Shown piece after piece: positions 30,148 to 36,497 of a DNA stretch of 36,497 bases. Origin of the DNA: Streptomyces sp. AcH 505 (GTDB lineage: Bacteria > Actinomycetota > Actinomycetes > Streptomycetales > Streptomycetaceae); assembly GCF_000818175.1 (NCBI RefSeq), contig NZ_JTIY01000002.1, positions 374,463 through 410,959 of the forward strand. The letters run 5' to 3'. The notes under the pieces are model-generated. The model saw only the letters and a program-made list of their open reading frames with translations. It was not told where the DNA came from and searched no databases. The first letter of the stretch is position 1. Every line of letters begins with the position of its first letter. The translations under genes and the position numbers were made by a program.

Positions 30148-30357
30148 TCGGTCCCGGCGGGGCGGGTGGAAATGTGCAGGACCTCGCCGTTCTCGTGCAA
30201 CGTGTCTTCTCCCCGCCCCCGGTGCGACGACACGAGCCCCCGGTGGAGTTGCCACGGGACAAGCGCTGCGGATATCGCTTCGGCCGGTGCCAGCTAGGAT
30301 GAACGCGGGCACGCGCGCGTCCCAACTGGGCTGAGTCGGCACGGAAGGAGGCGGACG

Positions 30358-30840
30358 ATGAGCGACCTCCGATCCGACCCCCCGTCCGATCCCGCGTCCG
30401 GTTCCGGCACCCGTCCCGGTTCCGGTTCGGCGGCGACGCTGGCCGGGAAGATCGACGCGCTGTTCCGCGTCGTCCGCCGGTCCAACCGCGAGCAGTACAG
30501 TCACGAAGAGGTCGCGCGCGCCTGCCGCGAAGCGACGGGTGAGAGCTTCTCCGCCACCTACCTCTGGCAGTTGCGCACCGGGCGCAGGGACAATCCCACC
30601 AAGCGCCATCTGGAGGCGCTGGCCCAGTTCTTCGAGGTCCCCGTCGCCTACTTCTTCGACGGTGAGCAGGGCGCCGCCGTCGCCAGGGAACTGGAACTGC
30701 TCGGCGCGCTGCGCGACGCGGGGGTGCGCAGCGTGGCCCTGCGTGCCGTCAACCTCTCGCCCGAGGGCGTCGGCACGATCAGCGACATGATCGATGTGCT
30801 CGCCCGCAGGCAGCGCGACGCCCCCGGCGGCGGCTCCTGA
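30358..30840 (+). CDS. XRE-family transcriptional regulator, first gene of XRE/ImmA-IrrE/MAB_1171c unit
   Basis: This 160-aa protein has a disordered Ser/Pro/Gly-rich N-terminus (1-27), then an XRE helix-turn-helix domain (about 28-100). Its recognition helix region is SATYLWQLRTGRRDNPTKRH (62-81). The domain ends in AQFFEVPVAYFFDGEQG, the common XRE tail. A short helical tail follows. TAGGAT (30295-30300) upstream could be a -10. The next two genes are a metalloprotease-like protein (58 bp away) and a membrane protein. In ImmA/ImmR and IrrE/DdrO systems the protease cleaves a co-encoded XRE repressor. That relationship is plausible here but unproven; the unusual N-terminal tail has no obvious cleavage signal. 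Confidence 0.85.
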   Translation: MSDLRSDPPSDPASGSGTRPGSGSAATLAGKIDALFRVVRRSNREQYSHEEVARACREATGESFSATYLWQLRTGRRDNPTKRHLEALAQFFEVPVAYFFDGEQGAAVARELELLGALRDAGVRSVALRAVNLSPEGVGTISDMIDVLARRQRDAPGGGS

Positions 30841-30898
30841 CGTAATCGGACTCTTCGGTGAAACCTCGCGGGGCCGGCAGGCGGAAGAGGGACGGCGT

Positions 30899-31450
30899 GT
30901 GAGAAATGACCGTCACAGTGGACTGTGGCAACGATGTCAGCGAACCGTCGAAGGGCTGGCCCTGCCGAGCCCGTTCGACGCCGAGACCTTCATCGGGATG
31001 CTCGCGAGCGCCCGCGGCCGGCCGATCGAACTGATCCCGGTCTCCGCACGGCCGCACACCCCGTGCGGGCTGCTGGTCACCACCGACAGCGCCGACTGCA
31101 TCCTCTACACCACGGACACCACCGTCCTGCACCAGCAGCACATCCTGCTGCACGAGGCCGCCCATGTGATCTGCGGCCATCACGAGACCGCCCCCGCGGT
31201 GTCCGCCGCCGCGCGGGTGCTGCTGCCCAACCTGCCGCCGTCACTGGTCCAGCGGGTGCTCGGGCGCAGCGTCTACTCCGAACCCCAGGAGCGGGAGGCC
31301 GAGTTGGTCGCCTCGCTGATCCTGACCCGGGCCCGCAAGCAGGACCGGGCGGCCCCCGCGGCGCCGGCCGGGCGCGACCAGCAGCACTCGCGGGTGCGGC
31401 GGCTGTTCGGCGCGCCGGAGGTCCGCGCTCCGGGATGCGCCGATGACTGA
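30899..31450 (+). CDS. ImmA/IrrE-like zinc metalloprotease
   Basis: This 183-aa protein has the ImmA/IrrE core: HILLHEAAHVICGHH (81-95) with zinc ligands His85 and His89 and catalytic Glu86, and a downstream EPQEREAELVASLILTRA segment (about 128-145) carrying the expected third acidic ligand (Glu133 or nearby). A FDAETFIGMLASARGRPIEL strand-helix pair lies before the core. The GTG at 30899 follows GAGGGA by about six bases; a longer frame upstream is not supported. Its stop overlaps the start of the membrane protein gene by eight bases, so the two are translationally coupled. It follows an XRE gene by 58 bp. It differs from phage ImmA in lacking any phage context. Family proteases cleave XRE repressors; substrate here is unknown. 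Confidence 0.85.
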   Translation: MRNDRHSGLWQRCQRTVEGLALPSPFDAETFIGMLASARGRPIELIPVSARPHTPCGLLVTTDSADCILYTTDTTVLHQQHILLHEAAHVICGHHETAPAVSAAARVLLPNLPPSLVQRVLGRSVYSEPQEREAELVASLILTRARKQDRAAPAAPAGRDQQHSRVRRLFGAPEVRAPGCADD

Positions 31451-32648
31451 TCTCATCTCCGTCCTCGCCGCCGCGGTCTTTCTGGTCTTCGGGGTCGACC
31501 GGCTCGTCAGGAGCCGTGCGGCGGAGGCCGACCCGGCGCAGCGCTATCTGGCGGGCCTGGCCGGGTGCATGGGGACGGCCATGCTCTTCAACGCCCCCGC
31601 CGTCGTGGGCACCCTGTCGGGCGAGGCCGGGCTCGACACGCCGGTCCTGCTGATCACCCATGAACTCAAGACGGCCGGGCTCGGGTTCCTCGTCCTGGTC
31701 GGTCTCGCGGTGAAGTCGCCGCCGCCGGGGCCGCGTTCGGTGCGCCGCCAGATCGCGCTCAACGGCGCGGTGCTGATCGCATCGGCCGCGCTGTTCGGCG
31801 TCGCCGACATCGCCATGGTGGACGACGAGCTGACCGTCCCCGACGGTCACCGGTGGGCACTGGCCGGGTACAACGTGCTCTTCGCGCTCTACGGATGCTG
31901 GTGCCTGCTCGTCCTCACCCGTGAACTGGCCCGCCACGCACGGCGGATGAGCCCGGGACCGCTGCGGGCGGGGCTGCGGCTGATGGTGCTCTCCGCGGTG
32001 TTCGGCGCCGTGTGGACGCTCTGGGCGCTGGCCGACGTACCCGCCGATCTGCGGGAGGGCCGCCAAGGGGTGGGGGAGGACGCGGTGTCGGCGTCGCTCT
32101 CCGTCATCACAGCCGTCCTTGCCACGGCCGGTGCCTCGGCGTCGCTCCTGGAAGGGCCGCTGGGCACCCCGGTCCGGCGGCTGCGCGCCTTCCGCCGGTT
32201 CCGGGCGCTCGAACCGCTGTGGTCGGCGCTGCACGCGCAACTGCCACAGATCGCCCTCGACGAGTCGGCCGCCGCCCGCCGACCTGGCCTGCGCGGCGCC
32301 GAGTTCGCGCTCTACCGTCGGGTGATCGAGATCCGCGACGGCTACCTCGCGCTGCGCCCCTACTTCGACGCGGGCGTGCCCGGCTGGACCTCGCAGACCG
32401 CGGACCTGGCCAGGGACCGCAGGGCGGTGCTGGAGGCCGCGATGATCGCGGCGGCCCTGGAGAACCTGCGGGCGGGCCAGCGCCAGGACGGCGTCCGCCG
32501 TGAGCGGGACGCCGTCCATGTGCCGTCGGTCGTCGTGGGCACGGTCGAGTCGGAGTCGGAGTGGCTGGTCGGCGTCTGCGCCGCCTTCACCTCGTCCCCG
32601 GTGGTGGCCAGGGTCCGCAGCCGGGTCCGCTCGGCCCGCGCGGGCTGA
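31443..32648 (+). CDS. MAB_1171c-family membrane protein with cytoplasmic C-terminal domain
   Basis: This 401-aa protein begins directly with a hydrophobic helix. It shows about seven or eight transmembrane segments in residues 1-235, for example LISVLAAAVFLVFGVDRLV, LGFLVLVGLAV and LNGAVLIASAALFGVADIAM. A soluble domain of about 165 residues follows (235-401), rich in Arg/Leu helices with LEPLWSALHAQLPQIAL and RVIEIRDGYLALRPYF. This plan matches the MAB_1171c putative-transporter/DUF6545 family known only from actinobacteria. The start ATG overlaps the ImmA/IrrE-like stop by eight bases. A topology of membrane sensor domain plus cytoplasmic effector fits a signalling role with the protease and XRE gene, but a transporter role is not excluded. 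Confidence 0.82.
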   Translation: MTDLISVLAAAVFLVFGVDRLVRSRAAEADPAQRYLAGLAGCMGTAMLFNAPAVVGTLSGEAGLDTPVLLITHELKTAGLGFLVLVGLAVKSPPPGPRSVRRQIALNGAVLIASAALFGVADIAMVDDELTVPDGHRWALAGYNVLFALYGCWCLLVLTRELARHARRMSPGPLRAGLRLMVLSAVFGAVWTLWALADVPADLREGRQGVGEDAVSASLSVITAVLATAGASASLLEGPLGTPVRRLRAFRRFRALEPLWSALHAQLPQIALDESAAARRPGLRGAEFALYRRVIEIRDGYLALRPYFDAGVPGWTSQTADLARDRRAVLEAAMIAAALENLRAGQRQDGVRRERDAVHVPSVVVGTVESESEWLVGVCAAFTSSPVVARVRSRVRSARAG

Positions 32649-32658
32649 GGCGCCGTCG

Positions 32659-34251
32659 TCAGCGGTGGCCGTCGGACCGCTTGCGGTGCAGGGTGAACTT
32701 CTCGAACACCGACAGGTCGCCGTTGGGCTTGTTGACGTTGTAGTACGTCACATGCATCCGGGTGGTGTCACCCGCGTGCCGTCCCGGGTCGACGGTGAAA
32801 GCGGCGAAGCCGTACGGGTTCTCGGTGTCCCGCACGCCCGTCCAGACCGCCTGCTCCTTGACGTACGTGGCGGTGCGCTTGCCGTTGGGACCCGGCGCCG
32901 CCGACACCGCGGTGATCACCTTGCCCGTACCGTCCTTGAAGAACGACTGGTTGGTGGTGCCCGAAACACCGCCGCCGCCCAGGACCATGTGCACGGTGCC
33001 GTGGGAGGTGTCGATGTCGTCGGTGGCGTGCGAGACGGGGTTGGGCGTGAGGGTCTCGCTGCCGCGCACCACACCGCGGACGGCCAGCGACCGCTCGTAG
33101 TTGTGCTCGTGACCGCAGAGCACCAGGTCCACACCGTACTTGTCGAACAGCGGCCCGTACTTCTCGCGCAGCCCGAGGTCGGCGCCGTTCGCGTCGGTCG
33201 AGCTGACCATCACCTGGTGCATCGCGACGACGATCCAGTCGATGTCCCGCGAGGCCCGCGCCGCCGTCAGCTCCCTCTCCAGGAACCGCAGCTGCCGGCC
33301 GCCCGAGTAGCCGTTGACATAGACGTCGCCGCCGTCCTGGAGGGCGTTGTCGTCGTTCTGGAGCACGATCACCCGCACCGAGCCCGCCGTGAACGCGTAC
33401 CAGAGACGGGCCAGTTCGGCGTCGGTCTCGGTGGACGGCAGGTCGAAGTACGTCTGGTAGGCACCGAGGCCGAGCGGCCCGTTGGCGCTCTCGATCTCGT
33501 GGTTGCCCGCGGCCGGCATCCACGGCCGGAACCGCGCCGAACGGCTGTTGTTGGTGAAGAAGTTGTTCCAGGTGCGCACCCGGTCGACGTCGAGGTTCGC
33601 GTAGCAGAGGTCGCCGTTGAGCAGGTGGAACAGCGGGGCGACCTGCTCGATGCCGGTGACGATGTCCTTCGTCGCCGGGGTCGAGTTGGCGTCGAGCGCG
33701 ACGGTCCCGTCGGCGGCCCAGGTCACCTGCGGCGCCGACTGGTCACCGAAACTGGTGAAGGTGAGCGGCTGACGGCCGCGCGGCGCGGTCGTGAACATGC
33801 CGCTGTCGGGCGCCGCGCCCTCGTGCGACACGAGATAGACGTAGTCGGTGCCGGGGCTCAGCCGGGAGAGCGCCGCGTGGTGTACGTACACGACACGGCC
33901 GGACTTGCCGTCGGTGTAGGTGCGGGTCCGCGCCTCGGCGGTGGAGCCGAGCCCGTGCTCCAGCGTTCCGTAGAGCACCCGGGGCTTCTTCACGGGACCG
34001 TCGGTCAGCCAGGAGACGACCATCTGGCGGCTGGGATCGGCGCCGAAGGTCAGATGCAGCCCCTGCACGGGCGAGGCGCCGCCCGTGTCCGGCGACGGAT
34101 GGAAGGCGGCGGAGCCGAACCGGGTGTCGGCCTCGGCCGGTGCGGCGCCCAGCAGCGGGGTGGCGGCGGCGACAGCGCCGGCCGCCCCGACCATACCCAG
34201 TGCGTGACGGCGCGTCAGTTTGCCGGACTCGTCGCTGTCGTTCGATACCAT
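32659..34251 (-). CDS. Tat-exported purple acid phosphatase / metallophosphoesterase
   Basis: This 530-aa protein has a twin-arginine signal (KLTRRHALGMVGAAGA, residues 11-26, cleavage about 40) and an N-terminal fibronectin-III-like domain (50-155). A PAP-type dinuclear metal phosphatase domain follows. Metal ligands are visible in order: Asp170 (SFGDQS), Asp214 and Tyr217 (NGDLCYANLD), Asn250/His251 (AAGNHE), His345 (AMHQV), His381/His383 (CGHEHNYE). The Tyr is the charge-transfer ligand that gives purple acid phosphatases their colour. The ATG at 34249-34251 has GGGGAGG eight bases upstream. Three GTTCAC elements lie upstream on the minus strand (34276-34320) and may be PhoP sites. The convergent neighbour is the MAB_1171c gene, ten bp away. 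Substrate is likely organic phosphate esters outside the cell. Confidence 0.93.
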   Translation of the reverse strand: MVSNDSDESGKLTRRHALGMVGAAGAVAAATPLLGAAPAEADTRFGSAAFHPSPDTGGASPVQGLHLTFGADPSRQMVVSWLTDGPVKKPRVLYGTLEHGLGSTAEARTRTYTDGKSGRVVYVHHAALSRLSPGTDYVYLVSHEGAAPDSGMFTTAPRGRQPLTFTSFGDQSAPQVTWAADGTVALDANSTPATKDIVTGIEQVAPLFHLLNGDLCYANLDVDRVRTWNNFFTNNSRSARFRPWMPAAGNHEIESANGPLGLGAYQTYFDLPSTETDAELARLWYAFTAGSVRVIVLQNDDNALQDGGDVYVNGYSGGRQLRFLERELTAARASRDIDWIVVAMHQVMVSSTDANGADLGLREKYGPLFDKYGVDLVLCGHEHNYERSLAVRGVVRGSETLTPNPVSHATDDIDTSHGTVHMVLGGGGVSGTTNQSFFKDGTGKVITAVSAAPGPNGKRTATYVKEQAVWTGVRDTENPYGFAAFTVDPGRHAGDTTRMHVTYYNVNKPNGDLSVFEKFTLHRKRSDGHR

Positions 34252-34275
34252 CGTGGTTCCTCCCCAGGTGGCTCG

Positions 34276-34320
34276 GTGAACGAGTGAACACTCGTCCACC
34301 TCCACGACCCTGCGGTGAAC
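34276..34320 (-). promoter_or_regulatory. GTTCAC repeats upstream of the phosphatase gene, possible PhoP (PHO box) region
   Basis: On the minus strand GTTCAC occurs at 34276-34281, 34284-34289 and 34315-34320, 25 to 70 bp before the phosphatase ATG. Streptomyces PhoP binds direct repeats starting GTTCAC with an 11-base period (established). Here the spacings are 8 and 31 bases, so they do not form a canonical PHO box. The clustering in front of a phosphatase gene is still suggestive. Confidence 0.4.
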
Positions 34321-34349
34321 ACGAACTTGCTTCGGCACGACGAACAGTC

Positions 34350-34382
34350 CCGCCGGGGCCGGGGCAGTCCCCGGCCGGGCGG
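34350..34382 (-). terminator. strong hairpin terminator of the hydroxyproline operon
   Basis: GGCCGGGG (34357-34364) and CCCCGGCC (34369-34376) form a perfect 8-bp stem with a four-base loop, extended by CCGCC (34350-34354) with GGCGG (34378-34382) across a small internal bulge. It begins eight bases after the epimerase stop on the minus strand. Confidence 0.7.
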
Positions 34383-34389
34383 CGGCTCC

Positions 34390-35391
34390 TCAGAGCACGA
34401 AACCGTGCGGGAACGGATCGGCGGGATCCAGCAGATAGTTCGCGGTGCCGGTGATCCAGGCCCGTCCCGAGAACTCCGGTACGACCGCGGGCAGTCCCGC
34501 CACCTCGCTCGTCGCCAGCAGCCTGCCGGTGAACCGGGTGCCGATGAACGACTCGTTCACGAACTCGGTGTCCAGCGGCAGTTCGCCGCGCGCGTGCAGC
34601 TGCGCCATCCGCGCGCAGGTGCCGGTGCCGCACGGCGAGCGGTCGAACCACCCCGGCCGGATCGCCATCGCGTTGCGCGAGTGCCGCGCGTTCGAACCCG
34701 GCGCCAGGAACTGCACATGGCCGCAGCCGCTGATGAGCGGATCCACCGGGTGGCGCGGCAGGTTCTGTTCGTTCACCGCGTGGGAGATCGCGAGCCCGGC
34801 GGCGAGGATGTCGTCCTTGCGCGCCCGGTCGAAGGGCAGCCCGAGGTCGGCCAGTTCGACGATCGCGTAGAAGTTGCCGCCGTACGCCATGTCGTACCGC
34901 ACGTCACCGATCCCGGGGACCGAGACCTTCGCGTCGAGTTCGAGCGCGAAGGCGTCCACATTGCGCAGCGTGACCTGTTCGGCGACGCCGTCGCGCACCG
35001 CGACCCTGGCCTCCACCAGACCCGCGGGGGTGTCGAGGCGTACCACCGTCTCCGGTTCGTCGACCGGGACCATGCCCGTCTCGACCAGCACGGTCGCGAC
35101 GCCCACCGTGCCGTGCCCGCACATCGGCAGGAACCCGCTGACCTCGATGTACAGCACGCCCCAGTCGGCGTCGGGGCGGGTCGGCGGCTGGAGGATCGCG
35201 CCGCTCATGGCCGAGTGCCCACGCGGCTCGTCCACGAGGAACCTGCGCAGTTCGTCCAGGTGCTCGATGGCGTACCGGCGCCGCTCGGCCATCGTGTCGC
35301 CGGGGATCGGCGGCACACCGCCGGTGACCACCCGGGTGGGCATGCCCTCGGTGTGCGAGTCGACCGCGCTGATGGTCCGTACGCTGCGCAT
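34390..35391 (-). CDS. 4-hydroxyproline 2-epimerase / proline racemase family protein
   Basis: This 333-aa enzyme is a cofactor-independent racemase of the proline racemase family. Both catalytic cysteines are present: Cys91 in LPMCGHGTVG and Cys254 in SPCGTGTCARMA. This separates it from trans-3-hydroxyproline dehydratases, where one is a Thr or Ser. DSHTEGMPTRVV (11-22) is the family's opening motif. In the pathway it converts trans-4-hydroxy-L-proline to cis-4-hydroxy-D-proline. The companion genes (a DapA-family protein and an FAD oxidoreductase end) match the next steps, which favours 4-hydroxyproline over proline. The ATG shares one base with the stop of the DapA-like gene (TGATG), so the genes are translationally coupled. 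The GTG/ATG choice is unambiguous here. Confidence 0.93.
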   Translation of the reverse strand: MRSVRTISAVDSHTEGMPTRVVTGGVPPIPGDTMAERRRYAIEHLDELRRFLVDEPRGHSAMSGAILQPPTRPDADWGVLYIEVSGFLPMCGHGTVGVATVLVETGMVPVDEPETVVRLDTPAGLVEARVAVRDGVAEQVTLRNVDAFALELDAKVSVPGIGDVRYDMAYGGNFYAIVELADLGLPFDRARKDDILAAGLAISHAVNEQNLPRHPVDPLISGCGHVQFLAPGSNARHSRNAMAIRPGWFDRSPCGTGTCARMAQLHARGELPLDTEFVNESFIGTRFTGRLLATSEVAGLPAVVPEFSGRAWITGTANYLLDPADPFPHGFVL

Positions 35392-36347
35392 CAGACCTCA
35401 CTCCTCGCCGCGCCGGCCCCCGTGTCGCGCGCGATGGCCTCGATCGCCTTGCGCATCTCGGCCTCGACCTGCGCGCGGTTGACGTCGGTCAGCGGGCCGC
35501 GCGGCGGGCGGCACGGGCCGCCGAAGCGGCCGACCATCTCCATGCCGAGCTTGATGGCCTGGACGAACTCGGTACGGGAGTCCCAGCGGAACGCGGCGAC
35601 CAGCGGCTCGTACAGCGCGCGCGCCTCGTCGAGCTTGCCCGCCCTGGCGAGCGCGAACAGCCGCGCCGACTCGGCGGGGAACACGTTCGGGAAGCCGGCG
35701 AACCAGCCGGTCGCGCCCATCAGCAGGCTCTCCAGGGCGACATCGTCCGCGCCGCTGATGATGTCGAGCTCCGGCGCCCGTTCCTTGATCTCCAGCACCC
35801 GGCGCACATCGCCGGAGAACTCCTTCACCGCCCGGACGTTGTCGATCTGGGCGATCTCCGCCAGCAGTGCGGGCGTCAGGTCGACCTTCGTGTCCACCGG
35901 GTTGTTGTAGACCATGACCGGCAGCCCGACGGCGGCCACCGCCTCGAAGTGCGCCAGCACCTCGCCGTGGTTGGCGCGGTACATCGTCGGCGGCAGGCAC
36001 AGCACCCCGTCGGCGCCGTCCTCGGCGGCGGCCTCGGCCCACCGCGCCGCCTGGTGCGAGCCGACCCCGTGCACCCCGACGATCACCTTGCCGCGGCCCG
36101 CGACGGCCGCTATGGCGGTACGGGCGACCGTGCGGCGCTCCTCGTCGGTCAGCGACGAGTACTCACCCAGCGACCCGTTGGGCCCGACGCCGTCACAGCC
36201 GTTGTCGACCAGCCACCGGCAGTGCTCGGCGTAGCGGTCGTGGTCGACGGCGAGACCGGCGGGCGCCTTCGGGTCGGAGCGGTACGGCAGCGCGGTGGCC
36301 ACCACGACTCCGGTCAGCGGGCTGGTCTCCTGCGTGCTGGGGGTCAT
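35391..36347 (-). CDS. DapA-family aldolase/deaminase, probable pyrroline-4-hydroxy-2-carboxylate deaminase
   Basis: This 318-aa protein is a class-I (Schiff-base) aldolase-fold enzyme of the dihydrodipicolinate synthase family. The Schiff-base Lys175 lies in RAVKEFSGD and the active-site Tyr147 in VMVYNNP. The N-terminal GTTGE of DapA is replaced by GPNGSLGEYSSL (55-66). In hydroxyproline-degradation operons such a protein converts Delta1-pyrroline-4-hydroxy-2-carboxylate to alpha-ketoglutarate semialdehyde with release of ammonia. Assignment rests on the epimerase and FAD oxidoreductase neighbours; a sugar-acid aldolase is the alternative. The ATG overlaps the upstream gene's stop (ATGA) and GAGGAG lies upstream. 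The length and active site are typical. Confidence 0.88.
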   Translation of the reverse strand: MTPSTQETSPLTGVVVATALPYRSDPKAPAGLAVDHDRYAEHCRWLVDNGCDGVGPNGSLGEYSSLTDEERRTVARTAIAAVAGRGKVIVGVHGVGSHQAARWAEAAAEDGADGVLCLPPTMYRANHGEVLAHFEAVAAVGLPVMVYNNPVDTKVDLTPALLAEIAQIDNVRAVKEFSGDVRRVLEIKERAPELDIISGADDVALESLLMGATGWFAGFPNVFPAESARLFALARAGKLDEARALYEPLVAAFRWDSRTEFVQAIKLGMEMVGRFGGPCRPPRGPLTDVNRAQVEAEMRKAIEAIARDTGAGAARSEV

Positions 36348-36497
36348 GACGTGCTCTCCTCGACGGACGGATCGGAACTCTGACGTGGGGTGCCCGGCCG
36401 GCTCGGCGGCTCCGGCGGGCGGGCCAGCTCACCGAGCCTGATCGGCTCGGCGACGGGCCGGTGATGCGGTCCGGTCGGCACCGGGTCACCAGGGCGG
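36344..36497 (-). CDS. C-terminal end of an FAD/NAD(P)-dependent oxidoreductase, probable D-hydroxyproline dehydrogenase subunit (partial)
   Basis: Only the last 50 or so codons are in the window. The readable end, RPVAEPIRLGELARPP, followed by a Pro/Ser-rich tail ending EESTS, resembles the C-terminus of FAD-dependent hcnB/DadA-like oxidoreductases. Its stop overlaps the DapA-family start by four bases (ATGA). As the third gene of the unit, an oxidase/dehydrogenase acting on cis-4-hydroxy-D-proline would complete the pathway between the epimerase and the deaminase. Short evidence, mainly context. Confidence 0.55.
   Translation of the reverse strand, partial: RPGDPVPTGPHHRPVAEPIRLGELARPPEPPSRPGTPRQSSDPSVEESTS

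Noticed and set aside
28813-30609. 598-residue minus-strand open frame across the aminopeptidase gene and the XRE gene start
   Set aside because: Antisense to the S33 hydrolase, and low complexity throughout.
32500-34287. 595-residue plus-strand open frame across the phosphatase gene
   Set aside because: Antisense shadow of the purple acid phosphatase, whose metal ligands are all intact.

Overview
The window is chromosomal DNA of a high-GC actinomycete, almost certainly a Streptomyces. Codon third positions are nearly all G or C, GTG and TTG starts are frequent, and several genes encode typical streptomycete products: MmyB-type and TetR/LacI regulators, secreted glycosidases carrying CBM13, CBM32-like and CBM42 modules, an F420-type nitroreductase-fold protein and a MAB_1171c-family membrane protein. 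I see no rRNA, tRNA, CRISPR array, phage gene or insertion sequence. It reads as accessory chromosome rich in catabolic genes and their local regulators.

Layout. 1-1857 (minus): dhaK-dhaL-dhaM for PTS-dependent dihydroxyacetone phosphorylation, with a 15-bp tandem repeat between dhaK and dhaL. 2076-3263: an SGNH hydrolase. 3349-4481: a TetR/WHG regulator diverging from an FBP/FusB-like protein, with a perfect 9+9 bp operator between them and an apparently leaderless promoter. 4515-5192: a second TetR gene. 5247-7574: LysR and 2,2-dialkylglycine decarboxylase (dgdR/dgdA), divergent. 7641-13152: two secreted GH30 glycosidases flanking a LacI regulator. 13361-14173: a membrane-anchored low-complexity protein. 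14395-17249: deazaflavin-dependent reductase, cupin, HSL-type esterase, then an MmyB-type regulator. 17359-20000: GH33 sialidase, a small Cys/His-rich protein and an SMP-30/gluconolactonase-like protein. 20149-21402: MFS exporter behind a double TetR-type palindrome. 21537-23882: secreted GH2 enzyme with a CBM42 module. 23989-25146: an SDR and a decapitated serine hydrolase. 25292-26125: uppP. 26180-28524 (minus): STAS protein, SDR and AraC regulator. 28840-30147: S33 prolyl aminopeptidase. 30358-32648: XRE / ImmA-IrrE-like metalloprotease / MAB_1171c membrane protein, a compact three-gene unit. 32659-34251: Tat-exported purple acid phosphatase. 34390-36497 (minus): a hydroxyproline-catabolic operon (epimerase, DapA-family deaminase, end of an FAD oxidoreductase).

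How it fits together. The middle 16 kb is a polymer-scavenging island: four secreted glycosidases (GH30 x2, GH33, GH2) and a sugar-lactonase-like enzyme, with LacI control at least around the GH30 pair. The edges hold small-molecule catabolism (dihydroxyacetone, alpha,alpha-dialkyl amino acids, hydroxyproline). The best candidate for an undescribed system is the XRE-protease-membrane protein triad at 30358-32648. The TetR-controlled FusB-like gene at 3349-4481 is the second. All functions are inferred from motifs read by eye; no database search was run.
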